A stretch of 11,418 nucleotides of DNA from JAAYUD01 sp036846645 (lineage in GTDB: Bacteria; Bacteroidota; Bacteroidia; Bacteroidales; Bacteroidaceae). Position 1 is the first letter of the stretch; every line of letters starts with the position of its first letter. The notes beneath the pieces are model-generated. The model worked only from the letters and a program-made list of their open reading frames with translations, was not told where the DNA came from and did no database searches. The position numbers and the translations under genes are program-made. This document shows positions 1 through 6,851 of this stretch, one piece after another. The stretch covers positions 1 through 11,418 of the forward strand of contig DAIUBN010000092.1 in the NCBI GenBank assembly GCA_036846645.1, read 5' to 3'.

Positions 1-1213
1 TCGTACCTCGTTGCCACTTCTTACGCTCGTCGATCCGAATCGTGAAAGAGATATCGTGAATGCTTTAATCAATATCTATAAGAGAGACGGATATATGCCC
101 GATGCCCGTAGTGGCAACAGTAACGGTAGAACACAGGGTGGCTCGAATGCCGAAATTGTTATTGCCGATGCTTATGCCAAAGGTCTGACGGGTATTGATT
201 ATGAATTGGCACTGCAAGCCATGATGAAAGATGCGACTATGCCTCCTGGTGGTAATGAAGAACAAGAAGGCCGAGGCGGACTGGTTCAATACAACAAGCT
301 GGGCTATGTTCCTTTTGGTATTGATAGAGCTGGCAATCGCACTGTAGAATATGCTTTCGATGATTATTGCATTGCTATGGTGGCCAAAGGACTTGGCAAG
401 GACGACATATATAATAGGTATATCAAGCAAGCCGGCAACTGGCAGAATCTGTGGCGCAGCGATTATGAGTATGACGGAGTGAAAGGTTTCGTGATGCCTC
501 GTTCGTCGGCAGGAGAATGGCTCGACAATGTTCCGTTCGGTAATTCTAAAGTAGTGCATCCTACATTCCGCTACACTCCGGTCACTCGTGAAGCGCCTTG
601 GTATACGGCATGGTGGTCTACTTTCTTCTACGAAGCTACTTCTTGGGAGTATTCGCTGAGTATTCCTCATGACGTGCCGATGCTGATAGAAAAATGTGGT
701 GGTAAAGATGCTTTCTTGAACAGGCTCAATCAATTCTTCGATAAGAATTATTATAATGTGAACAACGAACCCTCGTTTCTCACTCCTTGTCTATATCATT
801 GGATTGGACGTCCCGATTTGACCGGTAGCAGAGTGCGTCAGATTATCGAAACCAATTATAATGATACGCCTTCGGGACTTCCGGGCAATGATGATTCGGG
901 TGCCATGTCATCATGGCTGGCTTTCCATCTTATGGGCTTCTATCCCAATGCCGGTATGTCGTACTATCTGTTGCATGCTCCGTTGATTGAGGAATATACA
1001 CTGACACTTGCTGGAAATAAGAAACTGCATGTCATAGCTCGCGGCTTGTCCAAGAAGAATTGTTATGTGCAGCAGGTGCTTCTCAATGGTAAGCAGCTCG
1101 ATAGAGCTTGGATAGAACATACAGAACTCTTGCAAGGTGGCGAACTGATAATGAAGATGGGCGATAAGCCTACTGGTTGGGGAAGCAAGCAATTGCCATC
1201 CGTTATAAAATAG
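1..1213 (+). CDS. GH92 exo-alpha-mannosidase, 3' part (5' end outside window)
   Basis: This is the C-terminal part of a family GH92 glycosidase. Such enzymes are calcium-dependent, inverting exo-alpha-mannosidases, usually exported, that trim alpha-mannosides of N-glycans, fungal mannan or similar glycans. The reading frame is open from base 2 (R-T-S, then LPLLTLVDP), so the gene begins upstream; the TTG at 11 is not a real start. The family signatures are plain: the RTSLPLL...P block, GYMPDARSG, GGSNAEIVIADAYAKG, GFVMPRSSAGEW, the YEATSWEYS..PHD block, and GNDDSGAMSSW followed by MGFYPNAG. From knowledge of characterised GH92 enzymes, the Glu at 632-634 fits the catalytic acid and the Asp pair at 890-895 fits the metal/base region; both are intact. 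A beta-sandwich tail follows. About 403 residues are visible; whole family members are often 700-800. It is the first visible gene of a cluster with GH28 enzymes. The family call is firm; linkage specificity cannot be read. Confidence 0.95.
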   Translation, partial: RTSLPLLTLVDPNRERDIVNALINIYKRDGYMPDARSGNSNGRTQGGSNAEIVIADAYAKGLTGIDYELALQAMMKDATMPPGGNEEQEGRGGLVQYNKLGYVPFGIDRAGNRTVEYAFDDYCIAMVAKGLGKDDIYNRYIKQAGNWQNLWRSDYEYDGVKGFVMPRSSAGEWLDNVPFGNSKVVHPTFRYTPVTREAPWYTAWWSTFFYEATSWEYSLSIPHDVPMLIEKCGGKDAFLNRLNQFFDKNYYNVNNEPSFLTPCLYHWIGRPDLTGSRVRQIIETNYNDTPSGLPGNDDSGAMSSWLAFHLMGFYPNAGMSYYLLHAPLIEEYTLTLAGNKKLHVIARGLSKKNCYVQQVLLNGKQLDRAWIEHTELLQGGELIMKMGDKPTGWGSKQLPSVIK

Positions 1214-1221
1214 AATTAGTG

Positions 1222-1698
1222 ATGAACAGATTCTTTATCATATTGATATTGTCGGTATTCCCATCGTTCGTGATGGCGAAGAGTTATCTCTTTGTCTTCA
1301 AATTGCATGGGCAGACTCGTCGTTATCCGATAGAGATGATGTGGAAATCAGATACGTTGAACGTAACTTGTCAGAAAGCTTGTTATAAGATGACTCGCGA
1401 AGCGGTAGCTCATGCGACTGGCTTTTCGTGGCTACAACCGATTGAGGGGACTGATGTGATATTGCAGAACGAAACTTTTGGTATCATCTCTCTTACGGCA
1501 TTCAATAGGCTCCGCGATACAGGAAACCTTGAATATGGTGGATTGATGTGGCGGCTACAGAAAGACAGTTCGTCGGCAGCACTGCATGCCAAGGCTGACG
1601 TTGATGATACAGAAATGTGGATATCGACTATTGATGAACTGCCTGTGATAATAGAAATGAAAAATAATCCTTCAGGGATTGACTGGAAAATAGAATAG
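1222..1698 (+). CDS. Small secreted protein of unknown function in glycosidase cluster
   Basis: I do not recognise this 158-residue protein. The preferred start is the ATG at 1222, because it opens directly into a signal peptide (MNRFFIILILSVFPSFVMA, cleavage likely after VMA at residues 17-19). The longer frame from 1177 would overlap the GH92 gene and put 15 polar residues ahead of the signal. The mature part is about 139 residues with many aromatic residues and beta-prone stretches (SYLFVFKLHGQTRRYPIEM, then FGIISLTAFNRLR and GGLMWRL) and ends in a DWKIE tail, which could be a small beta-sandwich. It has two close cysteines near residues 52 and 56 (CQKAC), possibly a disulfide. It begins 8 bases after the GH92 stop and ends 2 bases before the next start, so it is almost certainly co-translated with the glycosidases. 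A role in binding glycan or assisting the neighbouring enzymes is only an inference from position. Confidence 0.8.
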   Translation: MNRFFIILILSVFPSFVMAKSYLFVFKLHGQTRRYPIEMMWKSDTLNVTCQKACYKMTREAVAHATGFSWLQPIEGTDVILQNETFGIISLTAFNRLRDTGNLEYGGLMWRLQKDSSSAALHAKADVDDTEMWISTIDELPVIIEMKNNPSGIDWKIE

Positions 1699-1700
1699 TT

Positions 1701-3233
1701 ATGAGCAAATTAGTACGTCTTCTTTTTACAGTAGGTTTGATAAGGTTAGTGTTATGCCAATCTCTGATGGCTTCAGATTTCGATATGAAGAAATATGGAG
1801 CCAAAGGAGATGGCGTGACCAACAATACTGCTGTCATTCAGAAAGCTATTGATAGATTGAGTAAGCATGGCGGGGGGCGCATCATCTTTCCCGAAGGTAC
1901 TTACTTGACGGGAAGTTTGCTGCTCAAATCAAACATAAGTATTTGTTTAAAGAAGGGTTCCATTCTCCTTGGTAGCACCAATCCTTACGATTACTATCCA
2001 CTTGTTCTTTCCGAATCTTTCAAGAACGATGATAATGCACCGTTGGCACTCATCATGGCTAGCGGGGCTCGGAATATATCGCTCGAAGGTGAAGGAATGA
2101 TAGACGGTCAGGGACTTGCTTTGGCTTTGGCAATAGATAGTCTGCACCATAATGGCATTAAGATAGATCCGCACTACAATACTCGCCGTATGCGTCCCGA
2201 TGGCAATATTCGTCCAAAGTTGTTCTCTTTCTTTGGGTGCGATGGAATAAAGGTAAAAGGCCTTAGTCTTCGCAATAGTTCTTGCTGGGGATTGAGTTTC
2301 AATCTCTGCTCGCATCTCGTTATCGAAGATGCCGATATCTTGAACAGAGCATATTGGAACAATGATGGCATCGATATATCCGATTGTCGAAATGTTCGTG
2401 TGGCGCATTGCCGCATCAATTCGGCAGATGATGGTATCTGCCTGAAGTCGCATCAACCTGATGCTTGCAACGACAGTATCTATATAGAAGATTGCGAAGT
2501 GCGTAGCAGTGCCAGTGCTGTGAAGTTCGGTACCGCTTCGTGGGGAGGATTCAAGAATATCACCATAGATAATATCAGGGTGTTCGATACTTTTCGTTCA
2601 GCCATTGCCATCGAATCGGTCGACGGCGGTGTGATAGAGAATATTAAGGTGAGTCGCATCACAGCAAAGCATACAGGTAATGCTATTTTTATCCGGCTCG
2701 GTCATAGAGGCGGCAAGAATGTGGGCAGTATTAAGAATATCATGATTTCGGATGTTTCGGTAGAAGTTCCTTTCGATCGTCCCGATCTGAACTATGATCT
2801 GCGTGGTCCCGAAGTGGACTTCTTCCACAATCCTTTCCCGTCGTCTATTGTCGGTATTCCGGGATATGATATACAGAATGTTCGTTTAGAGAATATCGAA
2901 ATCATTTATCCGGGCAGAGCTACAAAAGCAATGGGATATGTACCGTTGTGGCGCTTGAAACAGATTCCTGAGCAAACAGATAAATATCCGGAGTTTTCGA
3001 TGTTCGGTGAGTTACCGGCATGGGGATTCTATGTTAGGCATGCAGAAAATATTGCAATGAAAAATATAAAGTTGAGGCTGGCAGATGAGGACTTTCGCTC
3101 TGCTATCGTTCTCGATGGTGCGAAAGATGTTTCATTTGATGGCTTGTCACTCCCTAATGGAACAAATCAAATAGCAGTTCAAAATAGCATAATTACTAAA
3201 ACTGGAGAATTGAATATAACGAATATAAAATAA
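1701..3233 (+). CDS. GH28-type right-handed beta-helix glycosidase (pectin/rhamnogalacturonan-active family), first copy
   Basis: A 510-residue exported parallel beta-helix protein of the polygalacturonase superfamily GH28, whose members hydrolyse galacturonic-acid linkages in pectin or rhamnogalacturonan by inversion. Residues 1-25 form a signal peptide (cleavage probably after SLMA). The usual opening motif follows: FDMKKYGAKGDGVTNNTAVIQKAID, then GGGRIIFPEGTYLTGSL. The helix body carries repeated ITIDNI/VRLENIEI-like turns. Of the GH28 catalytic signatures, N-x-D is present as N220-N221-D222 followed by D225, and the Asp pair is D243-D244. The GHG motif is replaced by A271-S272-A273 and RIK by AIE, so the classical endo-polygalacturonase site is altered. 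The start at 1701 lies 2 bases after the preceding stop, which implies translational coupling. It may act on a pectic or other uronic-acid linkage; substrate is not readable. Confidence 0.88.
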   Translation: MSKLVRLLFTVGLIRLVLCQSLMASDFDMKKYGAKGDGVTNNTAVIQKAIDRLSKHGGGRIIFPEGTYLTGSLLLKSNISICLKKGSILLGSTNPYDYYPLVLSESFKNDDNAPLALIMASGARNISLEGEGMIDGQGLALALAIDSLHHNGIKIDPHYNTRRMRPDGNIRPKLFSFFGCDGIKVKGLSLRNSSCWGLSFNLCSHLVIEDADILNRAYWNNDGIDISDCRNVRVAHCRINSADDGICLKSHQPDACNDSIYIEDCEVRSSASAVKFGTASWGGFKNITIDNIRVFDTFRSAIAIESVDGGVIENIKVSRITAKHTGNAIFIRLGHRGGKNVGSIKNIMISDVSVEVPFDRPDLNYDLRGPEVDFFHNPFPSSIVGIPGYDIQNVRLENIEIIYPGRATKAMGYVPLWRLKQIPEQTDKYPEFSMFGELPAWGFYVRHAENIAMKNIKLRLADEDFRSAIVLDGAKDVSFDGLSLPNGTNQIAVQNSIITKTGELNITNIK

Positions 3234-3245
3234 TAAGAAACATAT

Positions 3246-4652
3246 ATGAAGAAACTAAAAACATTATTGACAGTACTTGTACTGGGCACTTTGTGCGCTT
3301 GTCATAGCAACAAGACCGATTTCGATATCCGCGACTATGGTGCCGAAGGTGATAGCGTTACCGATAATGCAGAAGCTATACAGAAGGCTATCGATGCTTG
3401 TAACAAAGCTGGAGGTGGCAGAGTGATTATTCCTGGTGACGGGGTGTATATGACGGGACCTTTCAAGGTGGCGTCGTATGTCGACTTGCATCTCGAAGCC
3501 AACGCCAAGTTGCTGGCCAATCCTGATGAGAAGGTCTACAAAGAAAGTGCTTTTCGCGAAAACAAAGGTGAAGGTATGAAGTGGATAAGTGGTGACAGCA
3601 TCGTTCAGTTCTCTATTTCGGGCAAAGGAAAGATAGATGGTAACGGTGTGGCATTCATGGGCAAAGAACTAAGCGACTCTTACGAGTTGAAACCGGTTCA
3701 TGAGTTCGACCCCCGTCCCCATGTGCTGACGATTGTTCATGGAAAGAATATCAGAATACACGACGTCACTATTGGCAATTCTGCCTATTGGACAATACAT
3801 CTTGTAGGTTGTGAAGATGTTGTGGTAAGTGGAGTGAGCGTGCTCAACAATATGAAGATTAGAAATGGAGATGGTATTGATGTCGACCATTCAAAAAATG
3901 TCCGTATCAGCGACTGCCTGATTGAATCGGGCGATGACTGCATCTGTCTGAAGAATAGAAGAGAGTATGAAGATATGGGACCTTGTCAGGATATTTTGGT
4001 CACCAACTGTGTGATGAGTTCTCGCTCTTGTGCCATAAAGATTGGTTCGGAGAATATGGACCGTATCAGCGATGTAGTAGTCAATAACTGCATTATTCGT
4101 GACAGCAACCGTGGTATCGGTATTCAGAATAGAGACGAAGGAACGGTAGAGAATGTGATGTTCTCGAATATCGAGGTAGATTGCCATCTTTTCTCTAACG
4201 TTTGGTGGGGCAAGGCCGAACCGATTTACGTAACAGCCTATGCTCGCAAACCGGGCGATCATAAAGATGCCGGATGGCGTTTTCCGAAAGGAATGACCGA
4301 TTATAAAGTTGGTGCCGTGACTGATATTTCTTTCAGCAACATCAAGTGCGAAAGTGAAAATGGTGCTTTCATTGGTGCCGATTCAAAAGATTGCATCCAG
4401 AATCTTCGTTTCGATCAGGTAGATATGATTATTTGCAAACGCACCAACTTCGAAGGCGGATTGTATGACAAACGTCCTTGCAAGGGTGATGAGTTTGTGA
4501 AAGGTATGACATACGGTTTCTATATGGATAAGGCGAGTGGAGTGACGATTCGCAATTCTTCGGTGAAATGGGGCGATACGAAGCCGGCATACTTTATAGA
4601 CAAGCTGTTTACTCAAGATGTTGACGGACTGGAAGTATTCAATTTGAAATAA
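3246..4652 (+). CDS. GH28-type right-handed beta-helix glycosidase, second copy, lipoprotein
   Basis: A 468-residue GH28-family protein that opens with a lipoprotein signal: MKKLKTLLTVLVLGTLCAC, with Cys19 as the likely lipidated residue (L-C-A-C). The residues just after it (HSNKTDFD) lack a dense acidic export signal near +2, so periplasmic-facing anchoring is as likely as surface display. FDIRDYGAEGDSVTDNAEAI and GGGRVIIP match the first copy and the family. Catalytic signatures: N207-G208-D209 with D212, then D230-D231. GHG is replaced by S261-C262-A263 and RIK by GIQ (in RGIGIQN). It starts 12 bases after the first GH28 gene. The two copies align along the helix but are strongly diverged, so they are old paralogues, probably with different linkages or acting sequentially on the same glycan. 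Family assignment is good; specificity is open. Confidence 0.9.
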   Translation: MKKLKTLLTVLVLGTLCACHSNKTDFDIRDYGAEGDSVTDNAEAIQKAIDACNKAGGGRVIIPGDGVYMTGPFKVASYVDLHLEANAKLLANPDEKVYKESAFRENKGEGMKWISGDSIVQFSISGKGKIDGNGVAFMGKELSDSYELKPVHEFDPRPHVLTIVHGKNIRIHDVTIGNSAYWTIHLVGCEDVVVSGVSVLNNMKIRNGDGIDVDHSKNVRISDCLIESGDDCICLKNRREYEDMGPCQDILVTNCVMSSRSCAIKIGSENMDRISDVVVNNCIIRDSNRGIGIQNRDEGTVENVMFSNIEVDCHLFSNVWWGKAEPIYVTAYARKPGDHKDAGWRFPKGMTDYKVGAVTDISFSNIKCESENGAFIGADSKDCIQNLRFDQVDMIICKRTNFEGGLYDKRPCKGDEFVKGMTYGFYMDKASGVTIRNSSVKWGDTKPAYFIDKLFTQDVDGLEVFNLK

Positions 4653-4679
4653 AAAAGATATATTATATAAGGTGCTTAG

Positions 4680-6033
4680 ATGAGACGTTTCCTTCATGTG
4701 TTCTGTGCGTTGCTTTTCTGTCTTGTTCCTGTGTGGGCAGATAGAAAGCCGCTTCGCATAGCAGTTGTATCCGACATTCATGTTCAGGATACAACTATTG
4801 TCCGCTCCATGGATGCCGAAGTCCATTCTACAAGGCTGTTCAACGAGAACTACGTCGCTGCCCTCGCTGCCTTCGATGATATTGCTCGCAGAGGAATCAA
4901 AGATGTGATTATCACGGGCGACCTGACAGACAACGGACAGAAGATGAATGTAGAACTCATCGGGCGTATGCTTCGGCGGTATACCAGTATATATGGTATG
5001 CATTTCTTTTTGATGACCGGCAATCATGATCCTTCCCGTCCTTTTGCCGAGTCCAATGCCAATACTGAATTGCAACCTTGGGGCTATAAAGAGATTCATA
5101 AGGAATGGGCATCATTCGGCTTTATGCCTCAAAAAGAATATCTGTATTGGGCTACTCCTTTCAGCTCTTATTCTTATCAAAACTATCGGTATNNNNNNNN
5201 NNNNNNNNNNNNNNNNNNNNNNNNNNNNNNNNNNNNNNNNNNNNNNNNNNNNNNNNNNNNNNNNNNNNNNNNNNNNNNNNNNNNNNNNNNNNGCTCAGTA
5301 TATTAAAGATATAGCAGTGACCGGTAGATTTGATATGTTCAGATTCCCATCCGATAAGTCGTCAGAGTTGCTTGCCGATGCCGGAATCACGTTTCATCTC
5401 GGTGGACATATTCATCTGAACGACGATACAGAATTTATCTCTGCCAAGGGGAACAGACTGCGTAATATTCAAATTCCGTCTACCGCTGGATATGTTCCTG
5501 CCTATAAAATACTGACTGTTGCCGACAATCGCCCAATATCTGTTAGTACTGTTCCTCTAGATTCTGTTGCGGGCTTCGATGTTTTCTTCTCTCGCTATCG
5601 TGCCGAATATGATTCTCTTCGGCAGAAAAATCAATCAAATATTTGGGATGAACGGATATTGTCTTCAAAAAGCTATAGAGAGTTCTGCAAATGGCATCTT
5701 AGAGAATTGCTTCGTCTGCGTTTCCTTCCTGCCGATTTCTTGCCAGTAGCTTCGCAACAATTTATTTCGATGAGCGCAACACAGCTTTATCAGCGTTATG
5801 GTCTGCCTGCTGTTGGTCCGGCAGATTGGAATGGCTTCGATATGCTTTTCGATTTCTATAAATTGAGGATGGCTGGCGCATTGGCTCTATCGGATATTCC
5901 GCCTTCTCGTCTCAAACAGTATGAAATGCTTATCTCGAAAGCTTTAGGTAAGTCCTCGCCCAAAGACGACCTGGATAAGTTCTTTATCGGCTTGTGCCAT
6001 ATCATGTCTTTGAGATTGAAAAATATCAATTAA
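4680..6033 (+). CDS. Secreted calcineurin-like metallophosphoesterase, interrupted by assembly gap
   Basis: A two-metal phosphoesterase of the calcineurin-like superfamily, exported by a signal peptide (residues 1-20, cleavage after VWA). Left of the gap are the metal-binding blocks D32-x-H34, GDLTDNG (D81) and GNHD (N115-H116). Right of the gap is GGHIH (histidines at 5407-5409 and 5413-5415). The remaining conserved His block should lie in the N run. After the phosphatase core come about 190 residues rich in Arg/Leu helices with no recognised domain. The left part is 171 codons and the right part 246 plus a TAA at 6031-6033. The two halves are in different frames as drawn because the N run is 100 bases; I treat this as one intact gene with a misestimated gap, not a frameshift. 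An SD-like AAGGTG sits at 4669-4674. As the last gene of the glycosidase cluster it may remove phosphate from a glycan or a product, an inference from context. Confidence 0.88.
5193..5292. other. Assembly gap (100 N)
   Basis: Exactly 100 unknown bases, the customary placeholder for a scaffold gap of unknown size. The flanking codons are complete on both sides (…CGG TAT before, GCT CAG after), so if the phosphoesterase gene is intact the true missing length must be a multiple of three, which 100 is not. Open frames drawn through this stretch have no meaning. Confidence 0.97.
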
Positions 6034-6174
6034 TAAAGCAAATTTATAGGTTGGCAAATAATTTGTTCTCGAATATATTGCTTATCTTTGTTCCGCAAAG
6101 GTGAGCTGTATTATCTTTGCATTGTGAAGATAAATAACTTTAGTAAAACTTATTTTATAAAAAAACTTATTACA
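6034..6174. other. Intergenic spacer between the glycosidase cluster and trxA
   Basis: 141 bases without a gene. It carries the promoter region described at 6055-6119 and an A/T-rich leader of about 50 bases. I saw no hairpin with a T tract immediately after the phosphoesterase stop, so a terminator for the cluster is not evident here. Confidence 0.6.
6055..6119 (+). promoter_or_regulatory. Bacteroidetes-type promoter region for the thioredoxin operon, two -7 boxes
   Basis: Two identical -7 words TATCTTTG lie at 6083-6090 and 6112-6119, inside a 9-base direct repeat TTATCTTTG with a 29-base period. The TTTG at the end of the first (6087-6090) is 21 bases ahead of the second box, which is consensus spacing for the Bacteroidetes primary sigma factor (TTTG, 19-21 bases, TAnnTTTG). 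The first box has a TTTG at 6062-6065, 17 bases ahead, less ideal. That TTTG is part of a perfect 11-base palindrome CAAATAATTTG (6055-6065), and CTTTG-TTCCG-CAAAG (6086-6100) is a second small inverted repeat between the boxes. Transcription from the second box should start near 6125-6128, leaving a leader of roughly 50 bases rich in A and T before the thioredoxin ATG at 6175. Confidence 0.7.
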
Positions 6175-6483
6175 ATGGAAATTACAGACAGCAATTACAA
6201 AGAACTTATTGAGTCCGGTAAACCGGTTGTTATTGACTTTTGGGCTACTTGGTGTGGACCATGCCGTATGGTTGGACCAATCATCGAAGAACTTGCCGCT
6301 ACTTATGGCGACCAGGCTATTATCGGCAAATGTGATGTCGACAACAATAGTGATGTTACTGCAGATTTTGGTATTCGCAATATCCCTACAGTGATATTCT
6401 TCAAAGATGGCAAACAAGTAGACAAACAAGTAGGTTCTGCTTCTAAATCTGTTTTCGAGGAAAAATTGAAAGCTATTCTCTAA
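6175..6483 (+). CDS. trxA: Thioredoxin
   Basis: A 102-residue cytoplasmic thioredoxin, the general protein disulfide reductant recharged by thioredoxin reductase. The active site is W26-C27-G28-P29-C30 within FWATWCGPCRM, with the cis-proline at P71 (NIPTV) and the buried Asp21 of the VIDFWA strand. Length and motif order are those of classical thioredoxin; there is no signal peptide. An extra cysteine, C53, lies in the strand after helix 2. The start is the ATG at 6175: a longer frame is open from 6088, but its first codons fall on the promoter boxes and add residues unlike any thioredoxin. It is the first gene of a three-gene unit. Bacteroides genomes hold several thioredoxins, so the symbol refers to the family and not to a proven orthologue. 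Confidence 0.95.
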   Translation: MEITDSNYKELIESGKPVVIDFWATWCGPCRMVGPIIEELAATYGDQAIIGKCDVDNNSDVTADFGIRNIPTVIFFKDGKQVDKQVGSASKSVFEEKLKAIL

Positions 6484-6519
6484 TTCATATTACAACAAAT
6501 CTTTTTAATCGATTAAGCC

Positions 6520-6837
6520 ATGGCAGATATTTTGGACGAAGCCGATGACGAGAAATGCGTGGAGTATATTAAGAATTATCTTCCGCAAGAGCTCAAGGAC
6601 CGTTTCACTGACGACCAGTTGTATTATTTTCTGGATGTGATAGACGACTATTATGTGTCGAGTGGTGTACTAGATGCCAAACCTGATAAAGATGGTTACG
6701 TATCAATAGATTTGGATGCTGTGACCGATTTCGTAGTGAAAGAAGCAAAGAAAGATAAAGTGGGCGAATTCTCTCGCGACGATATCTTCTTCGTTGTTCA
6801 GGGCGAAATGGAATATGGTGATTCGATTGATGAATAG
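6520..6837 (+). CDS. Conserved acidic Bacteroidales protein of unknown function
   Basis: A 105-residue, strongly acidic, soluble protein without signal peptide or membrane segment. I recognise it as a type of small hypothetical protein that occurs next to thioredoxin in Bacteroidales genomes, with no function known to me. The sequence reads as short helices: an N-terminal EADDEKCVEYIKNYLPQEL segment, a central DDQLYYFLDVIDDYYVSSG helix, a DKDGYVSIDLDA turn, and a C-terminal DDIFFVVQGEMEYG segment. The DKDGYVSIDLD stretch looks superficially like a calcium loop but there is no proper EF-hand. One cysteine (residue 13). It starts 36 bases after thioredoxin with no promoter word between, so it is probably co-transcribed and may be linked to redox or protein quality control. 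Confidence 0.85.
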   Translation: MADILDEADDEKCVEYIKNYLPQELKDRFTDDQLYYFLDVIDDYYVSSGVLDAKPDKDGYVSIDLDAVTDFVVKEAKKDKVGEFSRDDIFFVVQGEMEYGDSIDE

Positions 6838-6851
6838 AACTTTTGTTGCTA

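Noticed and set aside
65..733. Long open frame on the minus strand, 222 codons
   Set aside because: It lies fully opposite the GH92 gene, which has unmistakable family motifs; the product is of low-complexity, histidine- and isoleucine-rich kind typical of antisense shadows.
1177..1221. Earlier ATG for the small secreted protein overlapping the GH92 gene
   Set aside because: It adds polar residues ahead of a complete signal peptide that starts at 1222.
1947..2456. Minus-strand open frame of 169 codons
   Set aside because: Antisense to the first GH28 gene; no recognisable motif, no promoter or start context.
3301..4652. Second GH28 gene as an inactive pseudogene because GHG is lost
   Set aside because: The Asp residues that carry catalysis are kept, the frame is intact and the first copy has the matching replacements, so it is a subfamily trait.
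4383..5099. Minus-strand open frame of 238 codons
   Set aside because: Spans antisense to the end of the second GH28 gene and the phosphoesterase, both of which are supported by motifs.
5026..5292. Open frame entering the N run in a second plus frame, apparently joined to the right half of the phosphoesterase
   Set aside because: The part before the gap is an off-frame reading of the phosphoesterase; only the portion after the N run is genuine.
6088..6174. 29-residue N-terminal extension of thioredoxin
   Set aside because: The extra codons fall on the promoter boxes and thioredoxins begin at the METD-like position.
6690..6730. Calcium-binding EF-hand in the acidic 105-residue protein (DKDGYVSIDLD)
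   Set aside because: The loop order resembles a dockerin/EF-hand, but the flanking helices and the full 12-residue pattern are absent.
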